Shown: positions 9,541-16,945 of the stretch, piece by piece | Layout: the number at the start of each line of letters is the position of its first letter | Numbering within the stretch: position 1 is the first letter of the stretch | Assembly (NCBI GenBank): GCA_038147195.1 | Contig: JAYQTB010000004.1 | Span: 248,001-312,000, forward strand | From: Eutrophocola salsuginis | GTDB taxonomy: Bacteria > Pseudomonadota > Gammaproteobacteria > Pseudomonadales > Pseudohongiellaceae | Direction: 5' to 3' | Length of the DNA: 64,000 nucleotides | Program-made: the position numbers and the translations under genes | Notes under the pieces: model-generated | What the model was told of the DNA's origin: nothing | The model's input: only the letters and a program-made list of their open reading frames with translations | Databases searched by the model: none

Positions 9541-10734
9541 ATGACCAACTTATTTGCAGCATTATCAATCATGAAGAATGTTACCGGCAGGATTGTTGCC
9601 TGCGTAATGCTTGTCCTGTGCGTAGTTACTTCGCAGGCCCAGGCCCAGCAGAGTATTATTACGCGGCCGCCCCAGATTGCCGCCTCCAGCTATATCCTTA
9701 TCGATGCCAAGACAGGTGACATCTTGGTCGAGGAAAATGCCGACATTCCGTTGCCACCTGCCAGCCTGACCAAGATCATGACGTCCTACGTGGCGGCCCA
9801 TGAACTCGACCAGGGCACCGTTAGCCTGAATGACATGGTAAATGTCAGCGTCAAGGCCTGGCAGATGGAAGGCTCTAAAATGTTCATCCAGGAAGGCACC
9901 CAGGTCAGGTTCGAGGACCTGCTTCGCGGCATGATCATCCAGTCGGGCAACGACGCCAGTGTTGCCATCGCCGAACATATTGCCGGCAGCGAAGATGCCT
10001 TCGCCGATCTAATGAACCAGCATGCCGAACTGTTGGGTATGACCAACAGTCATTTCATGAATGCCTCGGGGCTTCCGGATATGTATCACACCATGTCCGC
10101 CCGTGACCTGGCTATCCTGTCGAAAGCGCTAATTGAGCATTATCCCGAGCATTACGCCATGTATTCCGAACGTGAGTTCACTTACAACGAGATCCGACAG
10201 CCGAATCGTAACAGTCTACTGTTTCGCGATCGCAACGTAGACGGCATCAAGACGGGCCATACGGACGAGGCGGGTTATTGCCTGGTGGCCTCCGCTGTCC
10301 GTGACGATATGCGCCTCATCGCAGTGGTCATGGGGACCGCCAGCACGGACGCCCGCGCCGTGGAGTCTCAGAAACTACTGACCTACGGATTCCGTTTCTA
10401 CACCACCCACCAACTCTTTTCCAAAAATGCCTTGCTTTCGACTGACCGGGTCTGGTCTGGCAAGGCCAATGCGGTGGATATTGGAATCACTGACGAGCTC
10501 TATGTCACCATTCCCCGCGGCCAGGAGGAGAACCTCGAAACCTTGTTGGAGATCGAAGATACCCTGCGTGCACCGATCAGCGCGGGCCAAGTTCTGGGCA
10601 ATGTTACCGTGAAGCTTGGAGACATGGTGTATTACGACGGTCCGGTGGTTGCTCTGGAAGCAGTGGAGCGTGGCAGTTTCATAAAGCGCATCATGGATTT
10701 TCTGCACTTGTTCTTCCTCAGCCTGTTCTCCTGA
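9541..10734 (+). CDS. dacA: D-alanyl-D-alanine carboxypeptidase (PBP5/PBP6 type)
   Basis: This periplasmic enzyme removes the terminal D-alanine from muropeptides and so limits cross-linking. The three active-site motifs of the S11 family are present: SLTKIM (SXXK), QSGNDAS (SXN) and IKTGHT (KTG). A signal peptide, MKNVTGRIVACVMLVL through SQAQA, directs export. The last 18 residues, RIMDFLHLFFLSLF, form an amphipathic tail typical of PBP5 membrane attachment. The start is uncertain: GTG 9523, ATG 9541 and ATG 9571 are all in frame, and 9571 gives the cleanest signal peptide. It ends the cell-elongation block. Confidence 0.95.
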   Translation: MTNLFAALSIMKNVTGRIVACVMLVLCVVTSQAQAQQSIITRPPQIAASSYILIDAKTGDILVEENADIPLPPASLTKIMTSYVAAHELDQGTVSLNDMVNVSVKAWQMEGSKMFIQEGTQVRFEDLLRGMIIQSGNDASVAIAEHIAGSEDAFADLMNQHAELLGMTNSHFMNASGLPDMYHTMSARDLAILSKALIEHYPEHYAMYSEREFTYNEIRQPNRNSLLFRDRNVDGIKTGHTDEAGYCLVASAVRDDMRLIAVVMGTASTDARAVESQKLLTYGFRFYTTHQLFSKNALLSTDRVWSGKANAVDIGITDELYVTIPRGQEENLETLLEIEDTLRAPISAGQVLGNVTVKLGDMVYYDGPVVALEAVERGSFIKRIMDFLHLFFLSLFS

Positions 10735-10758
10735 TTTAGGACTTGGCATTGAAGCAGC

Positions 10759-11028
10759 ATGAACGAGGATGAAGGCCCACATATTGAGTATCCCTGCCGT
10801 TATCCGATCAAGGTGATCGGCGAGGATGTAGATGATTACCCAAACACGATTATCCGAATCATCAGAGAACACGCCCCCGATCTGAAGGACGAAGACATCA
10901 GCTTTCGACCAAGTCGCCATGGCAAGTACCTGGCCGTAAATGTCATCATCGTGGCGCAGGGTGAGCAACAGATCGAAAATATCTTCAACGACCTGAAAGC
11001 CAGTGGCCGCACGGCTATGGTTCTCTAG
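10759..11028 (+). CDS. ybeD: YbeD family protein (DUF493)
   Basis: An 89-residue cytosolic protein of the YbeD/DUF493 family. The motif IEYPCRYPIKVIGE near the start and the end VIIVAQGEQQIENIFNDLKA are characteristic; the fold resembles ACT-like regulatory domains. Its precise function is not established, though it nearly always sits between dacA and lipB, as here. The start ATG lies 24 bp after the dacA stop, and its 3' end runs past the upstream GTG of the lipB frame, so the genes are likely one transcript. Confidence 0.92.
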   Translation: MNEDEGPHIEYPCRYPIKVIGEDVDDYPNTIIRIIREHAPDLKDEDISFRPSRHGKYLAVNVIIVAQGEQQIENIFNDLKASGRTAMVL

Positions 11029-11041
11029 GGTAATCCAACCA

Positions 11042-11671
11042 ATGGCAGGCTCATCCCAGGCGCTCGTTTTCAGGGATCTTGGCAGCGTCGAATATGCGAC
11101 CACCTGGGAAGCCATGAAAACATTCACTGGTGCCCGTGAATTGACTACGCCGGATGAATGCTGGCTGTTGCAGCATCCCCCCGTGTTCACGCTGGGACAG
11201 GCGGGCAGGGCGGAACATATCCTGGATGCCGGGGATATACCGCTAGTGAAATGCGACCGCGGAGGCCAGGTGACCTATCATGGCCACGGACAACTCGTGG
11301 CCTACCTTCTGCTGGATATACGCCGACGCGGTATCGGCATTCGCCACCTGGTTGACATCATCGAACAGGCGCTTATCAAATTGCTAGCCGTATACGGGAT
11401 CGAAGCCAATACACGCAAGGGGGCGCCGGGTGTATATGTTGGCGCTGACAAGATCGCCGCTCTTGGCCTTCGTATTCGCAACGGCCGTTCCTATCACGGC
11501 CTGAGCCTGAATGTGGACATGGACCTCGAGCCGTTCACACGGATCAATCCTTGCGGTTATCCCGATCTCGGCGTCACGCAGGTCAAAGACCTGCTGGCCA
11601 GAACCCCTGATAACCTGGTGGCTGACGTGCAAGCCCAGCTGCACCATGTGCTGGCGTCCAGTCTGCTATAA
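11042..11671 (+). CDS. lipB: Octanoyl-[acyl-carrier-protein] transferase
   Basis: LipB moves the octanoyl chain from ACP to the lipoyl domains of 2-oxoacid dehydrogenases and the glycine cleavage H protein. The family motifs are present: CDRGGQVTYHGHGQLVAY, KGAPGVYVGADKIAALG (with the catalytic Lys) and RINPCGYPDLGVTQ (with the catalytic Cys). The chosen ATG at 11042 gives about 209 residues; an in-frame GTG at 11003 overlaps ybeD and would add 13 unconserved residues. lipA follows after 32 bp, so both steps of lipoate synthesis are adjacent. Confidence 0.95.
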   Translation: MAGSSQALVFRDLGSVEYATTWEAMKTFTGARELTTPDECWLLQHPPVFTLGQAGRAEHILDAGDIPLVKCDRGGQVTYHGHGQLVAYLLLDIRRRGIGIRHLVDIIEQALIKLLAVYGIEANTRKGAPGVYVGADKIAALGLRIRNGRSYHGLSLNVDMDLEPFTRINPCGYPDLGVTQVKDLLARTPDNLVADVQAQLHHVLASSLL

Positions 11672-11672
11672 T
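11667..11672 (+). promoter_or_regulatory. Candidate -10 box for lipA
   Basis: A perfect TATAAT hexamer overlaps the lipB stop codon and lies 32 bp upstream of the lipA ATG, a suitable distance for a separate lipA promoter. No convincing -35 hexamer is seen at the right spacing, so it may be chance. Confidence 0.2.
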
Positions 11673-11703
11673 TTGCCAATTACAAACCAGGCACACTGTA
11701 CCC

Positions 11704-12657
11704 ATGGCTGATACACATAACCCGAAACCCATCGTCCGTGGTGAGAAACTGCGTGGGGCGGACAAGGTTGCCCGCATTCCGGTGAAGGTCATTCCTACCG
11801 TGGAACTGCCGCGCAAGCCGGACTGGATACGTGTTTCCCTGGGCAACAATGAAGAGGTTAGTCGCATTCGCGACACTCTGCGCAGGCACAAGCTCAGTTC
11901 GGTGTGTGAGGAGGCATCCTGTCCCAACTTGGGCGAGTGTTTCAGTGGTGGTACGGCTACTTTCATGATCATGGGGGATATCTGCACGCGGCGTTGCCCG
12001 TTCTGTGATGTCGCCCATGGCCGGCCAAATGCCCTGATGGAAAATGAACCTCTAGAGCTGGCGGAAGCCATCGCCGAAATGGGTCTTAAGTATGTTGTGG
12101 TCACCTCGGTCGACCGCGATGACCTACGCGATGGCGGCGCCGATCATTTCGCCCGCTGCATCGCAGAAACCCGCCGACTGAATCCCGGCATCAAGGTAGA
12201 AATCCTCGTACCCGACTTCCGTGGTCGTGGTGACATTGCCATCGATATTCTCAACAGAACCCGTCCCGATGTGTTCAACCACAACCTTGAAACTGTGCCG
12301 CGGCTATACCGAAAGGCCAGGCCTGGTTCTGATTACCAATGGTCGCTCGACCTGTTGAAGAATTACAAGGCTATGGCGCCGGAAGTGCTTTCTAAGTCGG
12401 GCATCATGGTGGGCTTGGGTGAAACCCACGAGGAAGTGATCCAGGTGATGCAAGACATGCATGACCACGACATCGATATGGTCACCATTGGTCAGTACCT
12501 GCAACCTTCACGGGATCACTTGCCGGTTGAACGCTTCGTGCACCCGACTGAATTCGACGAATACGCCCGTATCGGTGAGGAGATGGGATTTTACCATGTC
12601 GCCAGCGGGCCACTAGTACGTTCCTCCTACCACGCCGACCAACAATCCAAGCTATAG
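11704..12657 (+). CDS. lipA: Lipoyl synthase
   Basis: LipA is a radical-SAM enzyme that inserts two sulfur atoms into protein-bound octanoyl groups. It carries both expected clusters: the auxiliary cluster cysteines C68, C73 and C79 in CEEASCPNLGEC, and the radical-SAM cluster C94, C98 and C101 in CTRRCPFC. The C-terminal RSSYHAD provides the conserved RSSY serine that ligates the auxiliary cluster. The 317-residue length is normal. Start ATG 11704 follows the lipB stop by 32 bp. Downstream, before convergent holA, lies a 106-bp inverted-repeat element. Confidence 0.97.
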   Translation: MADTHNPKPIVRGEKLRGADKVARIPVKVIPTVELPRKPDWIRVSLGNNEEVSRIRDTLRRHKLSSVCEEASCPNLGECFSGGTATFMIMGDICTRRCPFCDVAHGRPNALMENEPLELAEAIAEMGLKYVVVTSVDRDDLRDGGADHFARCIAETRRLNPGIKVEILVPDFRGRGDIAIDILNRTRPDVFNHNLETVPRLYRKARPGSDYQWSLDLLKNYKAMAPEVLSKSGIMVGLGETHEEVIQVMQDMHDHDIDMVTIGQYLQPSRDHLPVERFVHPTEFDEYARIGEEMGFYHVASGPLVRSSYHADQQSKL

Positions 12658-12663
12658 AAAGGT

Positions 12664-12769
12664 TTTTTAGCGCCCCTGCTTAGGCAAAGCCGCTCGGCTT
12701 GACGCTCCTTTACCCAAACGTAAAATCTGCTTAATCTTCGTAGCTTTGCCTAAGCAGGGGCGCTAAAAA
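12664..12769. repeat. 106-bp element with perfect 27-bp inverted repeats
   Basis: The left arm at 12664-12690 begins TTTTTAGCGCCCCTGC and the right arm at 12743-12769 is its exact reverse complement over 27 bp; a 52-bp spacer lies between. The spacer itself holds a 5-bp hairpin (AAGCC, loop GCTC, GGCTT). The element fills the gap between the convergent lipA and holA genes. It could serve as a two-way terminator, but the long loop and the arms' own T/A ends look more like a non-autonomous mobile element. No clear target duplication is seen at its edges. Confidence 0.8.
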
Positions 12770-12801
12770 CTCTATCCGATAATTGTATAAAAATTGAGTT
12801 T

Positions 12802-13836
12802 TCAGGCGGGCAGGAAGTTAATCTCGGGATTCGCCAGTTTCAGCACCATACTGTTCAGTTCATCCCAGGGTTTGCGCTTCAGCATCCCTTTTACCGACTG
12901 GTCCACCAGGCGCGCATCCAGCAGCAGGTTTTCCAGGGTATCTATGGTGTGATTACGTAGCGCAGAACCGACGATTGCCGTTCGGTTTTGCCAGACACGT
13001 TCCGCTTGCATGACACCGTTGATGTTGTATCCCTGACGAATTCTGGCCTGCATGCGCATCAGGGAACGGATTTCACGCGTCAGGAAAAACAGGATCTTAA
13101 GCGGGTCTTCACCTTCCGCGCGCAAGTGGTTGAGGATATTGAGCGCCTTGCCGGACTGGCCCGCCAGGCTGGAGTCGGAAAGGGCAAAGACATTGAAACG
13201 TGATGAGTCGGCTACCGCGCGAGCGACGATATCCCGGGTCAGGTGCTTGTCACCCGCCAAGACGGCAAGCTTTTCGATTTCCTGAGCCGCCGCCAGCAAG
13301 TTGCCCTCGACGCGTTGGGCGATGATTTCGATGCAGTCCTGGTCTGCCGTCAGTCCAGCCTGTTTCATGCGGCTGGCAATCCAACCCGGCAATTGCTGGG
13401 CATTGACCGGCCATACCTGTACTACCATGCCCCTTGATTCGATGGCTTTGAACCACTTGGTTGAAAGAGTCGCCTTCTCTACCTTGCTGCTGGTGATCAG
13501 TAACAGGTTGTCTTCGCCGGGATCCTCCACGTAAACCTGTAGGGCGGATTTTGCGTCGTTGTCGAGTTTGGGGGATTGCAGGCGTAGGTCGATGAGTTTC
13601 CTGTCGGCAAAGAGGGACAGGCTGCTGGCGGCTTCCACGAGCACACTCCAGTTGAAATGGGCAGTGGCATCGTGAACTTCGCGTTCGGTAAATCCCTGTT
13701 CCCGGGCGAACCGGCGCACACTGTCGCAAGCTTCTTGCACCAGCAGGGTCTCATCGCCGCAGACCCAGATGACGGCAGGTAACTGTTGCTGCTGTTTCGA
13801 GAGTTGGGAAAGGAGTTGTTCGTGCCTGACCAGCAT
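12802..13836 (-). CDS. holA: DNA polymerase III subunit delta
   Basis: HolA is the clamp-loader subunit that opens the beta sliding clamp. The 344-residue protein starts MLVRHEQLLSQLSKQ and continues WVCGDETLLVQEACDSVR, matching the degenerate nucleotide-binding region of delta. The family stretches ADRKLIDLRL, LLLITSSKVEKATLSTKWFKAIE and FLTREIRSLMRMQARI are visible. In many gammaproteobacteria holA follows leuS-lptE; here leuS-lptE lies about 16 kb away and holA stands alone, convergent with lipA. Confidence 0.93.
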   Translation of the reverse strand: MLVRHEQLLSQLSKQQQQLPAVIWVCGDETLLVQEACDSVRRFAREQGFTEREVHDATAHFNWSVLVEAASSLSLFADRKLIDLRLQSPKLDNDAKSALQVYVEDPGEDNLLLITSSKVEKATLSTKWFKAIESRGMVVQVWPVNAQQLPGWIASRMKQAGLTADQDCIEIIAQRVEGNLLAAAQEIEKLAVLAGDKHLTRDIVARAVADSSRFNVFALSDSSLAGQSGKALNILNHLRAEGEDPLKILFFLTREIRSLMRMQARIRQGYNINGVMQAERVWQNRTAIVGSALRNHTIDTLENLLLDARLVDQSVKGMLKRKPWDELNSMVLKLANPEINFLPA

Positions 13837-14031
13837 CTGGCCATTCTAGCTAAGAGCCTGTCCTGTTTCAGCCTCTTTCTTCCAGGGCTGGTTCTTTTAC
13901 CTCGGCCAATTTCAGGCCATCTGTCATCCATGGTAATTGAAATAACGTAAATGCAATTAACCTGCATCAAGACAATTTTGCACTAGCACACAATGCAGGT
14001 GGCGCGTTTTTCCCAACGAGTACGTTATTCT

Positions 14032-14685
14032 TCAAGAGGCACCGAGCAGGTTGTTCAGTTTCAGGATTAACGAAAGTACCCCATCTCTCGCGTGGCTGCA
14101 TCCTTCGTTGATTTCGATGACCAGGCCGTTGTTGCTATTCACATCCAGGATGCCCGAGGTCCTGAGGATCAGGCTATCCTCGGTGCTGTAGACTGTGTAG
14201 CGGAGCAGGGGGTCGATGGCGTAATACACAGATGAACCGTAGGTCGTGTCGATCAGCCAGCCATTCTTGGATTCTTGGGTGTTCTCATCAAAAAAATCGA
14301 ACAGCATGTCTGGCGTCAGGTCGTGGGCAAGCCCCGTTTGTGTATTTTGTGCCTGGACATCCCGGTAACGACCACTCAAACGGTCCAGCCGGTAGAGCGG
14401 CCGGAAACCCATCAGCACCGCCAGACCCTTCCATTTCACGAATCCCGCATCGATCTGGAACTGGTCACCCCGTAAGGCATATTCCTCACGCGTGCAGAAG
14501 TCACCGCGGCTCAACCAAGCTGTCCAGGCATTGTCGCCGGCACGTGTGAACTCGAGGCGGGCGATGGGAAATTCCTGATTGAAAACGTCATATACCAAGA
14601 AGGGGGAAATCACTAGCAGGCTGCCGATGATGACTATAGCTAGTAACAGGCCAAGGCTAGTGAACCTGATGAGTCTGCGGAGCAA
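14032..14685 (-). CDS. Membrane-anchored hypothetical protein
   Basis: I do not recognise this 217-residue protein. Residues about 9-32 (GLLLAIVIIGSLLVISPFLV) form one strong hydrophobic segment, followed by a soluble, mainly extracytoplasmic domain with few cysteines. That domain contains RGDFCTREEYALRGDQFQIDAG and RPLYRLDRLSGRYRD, and later WLIDTTYGSSVYYAIDPLLRY. The product looks like a single-pass or signal-anchored envelope protein. It lies 62 bp downstream of the polysaccharide deacetylase gene on the same strand, so co-transcription is possible. A role cannot be assigned. Confidence 0.7.
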   Translation of the reverse strand: MLRRLIRFTSLGLLLAIVIIGSLLVISPFLVYDVFNQEFPIARLEFTRAGDNAWTAWLSRGDFCTREEYALRGDQFQIDAGFVKWKGLAVLMGFRPLYRLDRLSGRYRDVQAQNTQTGLAHDLTPDMLFDFFDENTQESKNGWLIDTTYGSSVYYAIDPLLRYTVYSTEDSLILRTSGILDVNSNNGLVIEINEGCSHARDGVLSLILKLNNLLGAS

Positions 14686-14747
14686 GATAGCCTCCCGGTC
14701 GTGGACTGATCGGCATTGTACCGTTTTCGCAGGAGGAAATGGGTGTG

Positions 14748-15506
14748 CTATAAGGCGCCGCTGTAAAGATTGACTAGCTTGTCGAGCGTGACTATCTCGA
14801 ACGCGGGATTGCTGGAGACGTATTCCAGGATTTGTGCACCGATTTCCAGCCTGCCGGCGTCGATACCCATGACATGGGGATGCCAGATGAACAACATGTA
14901 CTTGCCGTTATCGACACAATCAGTCAGTGCCTTGCGCCAGTCGCGCGCAACATCCTCGTTGGCCTTTTTCTGCCAAAGCCAGTGGCTGGCATCGACGCCA
15001 ACCCATTCGTAGGGTGCCGACCACAGCGTCCGGCTTAACCGTTCCACGGCACCGCCATCCTGGCCGGATGGGCAGAGGCTGGAATCTATGGAGTAACCGA
15101 GAGAGGTCAGGATTTCACTGGTGAACCGGGTGCGCTTGCCGCCGGGAGCGCGAAAGGCATGAGGCTGGGCACCGGCGCGAGTGATCGCCTCTGTTGAGCG
15201 GGTCGCAATGTCCAGTGCCCGCTCATAATCCAGGGAAGACCACAATTCGTGCTGCCAGCCGTGCATGCCGAGACTGTGACCGTCGGCCAGGTCCTTCTCT
15301 ATATAGTCAGGATAGGCATCTGCTGCCCAGCCCTCGACGAAATGGGTGATGGTAATACCAAATCGACGGTAAAGTTCAAGCAGGGCGGGAAGACCCTTTT
15401 CAAGGGCTGGGCGCTCACCAGGTTTGCGCGGTTCACTGATGACGCCCCTGCCGAGATCGGCGGCATCACCTAGGTTATCCATGGTGAAACAAACGTGTGC
15501 AGTCAT
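14748..15506 (-). CDS. Polysaccharide deacetylase family protein
   Basis: This 252-residue protein has the NodB-homology (carbohydrate esterase 4-like) barrel. Motif 1 is FTMDN, where the usual Asp pair is Asp-Asn. Motif 2 is HGWQHE, with the two metal-ligand His positions, and motif 3 is RAPGGKR, giving the conserved Arg. WHPHVMG near the C-terminus supplies the last catalytic His. Such enzymes remove acetyl or formyl groups from sugars or amides, but the substrate cannot be told from sequence. No signal peptide is visible, so it may act in the cytosol, as in the allantoinase/PuuE-like branch. It may be co-transcribed with the following hypothetical gene. Confidence 0.82.
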   Translation of the reverse strand: MTAHVCFTMDNLGDAADLGRGVISEPRKPGERPALEKGLPALLELYRRFGITITHFVEGWAADAYPDYIEKDLADGHSLGMHGWQHELWSSLDYERALDIATRSTEAITRAGAQPHAFRAPGGKRTRFTSEILTSLGYSIDSSLCPSGQDGGAVERLSRTLWSAPYEWVGVDASHWLWQKKANEDVARDWRKALTDCVDNGKYMLFIWHPHVMGIDAGRLEIGAQILEYVSSNPAFEIVTLDKLVNLYSGAL

Positions 15507-15747
15507 TTATCGGACTATTTCAGGCTTATTCGGGCTTAGCGGAGCTGAGGCGTGTGTTCTTGAAAAGGCGCGAAGGATACTTGAGCATTACCCAAAAATC
15601 CATCAGTTTACCCGTTCCAAATCGCTGTGATAGCATATTTTGGACCCTATCCGACGGCATAACACAACTATGGAGCGGTAATCAAATAGGGCAAGATATC
15701 ACGTATCCTGTCGGTAACAGACATAGGATACATGGGGGAAGAGCAAG

Positions 15748-16314
15748 ATGTCGCTTTTGAAAAAAGGGCTATTCATTCTGATGCTGGCGCCGTGTATTTC
15801 TGTTTCAGCACACCACAACACCCAGGCTGAATATGGCCCCTTCGGTTCGGATTTCATGGTGGTTGACGGCGTGGTCACTGATATCCGTTGGGCCAACCCC
15901 CACGTCCAGATCGAAATCTAGGTCATCTCTGGTGACCTGCCGGCGAGCGAGACCGGCAAGACCTGGATCATCAACAGCCATCCGATCAATGTCATGATTG
16001 CCTACGGCTTCCAGAAAGAGGAATTTGCCGTGGGCGACAAGCTGCATTTATTAACCTGGCGTCACGTTCGTGGCATCAATCACCTGTGGCCGCGCGCCAT
16101 TCAGGTCAATGATGGCCCGCTGAAATCCAACCTGCGGTACACCGACATGATCGACATCGCCGACGGCACTTTCGAGGCTCTGGGTATCACACCGGCGGCA
16201 AATCTCAGCGGTTCCTCCCCGCAGCGCTCCGGTGCGGCAACAGTGAGGAAGCTCAAAGCCCTGGGTTACCTGGATGCCGAAGGCAACATGATCTGGCCGT
16301 TGCCGGGCCGGTAA
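15748..16314 (+). pseudogene. DUF6152-type secreted protein interrupted by a TAG codon
   Basis: The frame from ATG 15748 to TAA 16314 has 188 sense codons apart from one TAG at 15919-15921 (codon 58). The N-terminus MSLLKKGLFILMLAPCISVSA is a signal peptide, followed by HHNTQAEYGPFGSD, then GVVTDIRWANPHVQIEI, stop, VISGDL. The layout matches the intact DUF6152-like protein at 38 kb (AGTVTEVQWTNPHIF). The rest (WIINSHPINVMIAYGF, FAVGDKLHLLTWRHVRG, ending LDAEGNMIWPLPGR) is open. One base change would restore the gene, so it is either a very recent pseudogene or a sequence error. Function of the family is unknown. Confidence 0.8.
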
Positions 16315-16401
16315 GAGCAAACCCAGATCACCTACGTTAAAACCAAAATAACATGAGGGCTTTCACCCTCGCACTAGGTTTTCACCCCAACAAAACAAAG
16401 C

Positions 16402-16423
16402 CGGCAGCTTGCGCTACCAGCGT
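16402..16423 (-). terminator. Intrinsic terminator of the 44-residue peptide gene
   Basis: Read on the minus strand, GCTGGTAGC and GCTGCCGGC form a 9-bp stem (two G-U pairs) closed by the stable tetraloop GCAA, followed by TTTGTTTTGTT. It lies 56 bp after the stop of the small membrane-peptide gene. Confidence 0.75.
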
Positions 16424-16478
16424 TGTTATTCTTATGTTCGTCAGGCTGAGTTGAAAGTCCCGTGAACAGCGACAGGAA

Positions 16479-16613
16479 TCAGGCGGCGGACATCAGCGCC
16501 AGGCGCACTACAATGGCGGTGCCGATGAACAGTGCCGGAATGGCAATGGCGTAAACTATTGCCCAGTAGCCAATGGACTGGCCGGTTGTGCGTTGAGTGT
16601 TCTCGTCAGACAT
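16479..16613 (-). CDS. Small single-pass membrane peptide (44 residues)
   Basis: The peptide starts MSDENTQRTTGQSIGYW and then runs through one hydrophobic helix of about 25 residues (AIVYAIAIPALFIGTAIVV) to the end RLALMSAA. A strong ribosome site, AAGGGGGAACC, stands just before the ATG, and a convincing intrinsic terminator follows the stop. These flanking signals support a real gene in spite of the small size. It is too short to assign by family from memory. The polar N-terminus and single helix fit an inner-membrane small protein such as an accessory subunit or regulator. Neighbours, the broken DUF6152 gene and a gamma-glutamyltransferase homologue, give no functional hint. Confidence 0.7.
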   Translation of the reverse strand: MSDENTQRTTGQSIGYWAIVYAIAIPALFIGTAIVVRLALMSAA

Positions 16614-16945
16614 GGTTCCCCCTTATCAAAAGTAGCATTAACTATTCGTTGTCGTAGAAAATTCCTGCGTACGATAATCGGCCCGGGTCCCTACGTCCAG
16701 TATCCTGTTTGACCTAAATCCATAAAATCCCTAAATGTTTCACAATCAGGTTGCCATGGTCGACAGGGCCTCGCTGCCGGATCTATTGTCGGTTTAGTAG
16801 AGTTGTCTGCAATCATGCGTCGGTGAAAAATATTGAATTATTCATACACGGTGACCGGGCTGTTGTTGAAAGAAATTTAGGTGAATTGCCAGGTATTATC
16901 CAGAAGACAGGGCGCGATAGATTACTCTTATGATATGGTTGCAAC
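16614..16945. other. Gene-free spacer of about 330 bp
   Basis: This spacer lies between divergent genes (the small peptide on minus, the gamma-glutamyltransferase homologue on plus) and so should hold both promoters. No reading frame in it has family features, and I see no convincing -35/-10 pair or RNA structure. Confidence 0.5.

Noticed and set aside
12664..12769. CRISPR array or a tRNA-like fold
   Set aside because: There is one inverted pair only, no direct repeats with spacers, and no cloverleaf.
15919..15921. TAG within the DUF6152 gene read as pyrrolysine or programmed readthrough
   Set aside because: No pyrrolysine genes are seen and the organism type does not use it; a nonsense mutation or sequence error is simpler.
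16751..16933. 60-codon plus-strand frame ahead of the gamma-glutamyltransferase homologue
   Set aside because: It has no ribosome site or motif and lies in a promoter-type spacer.
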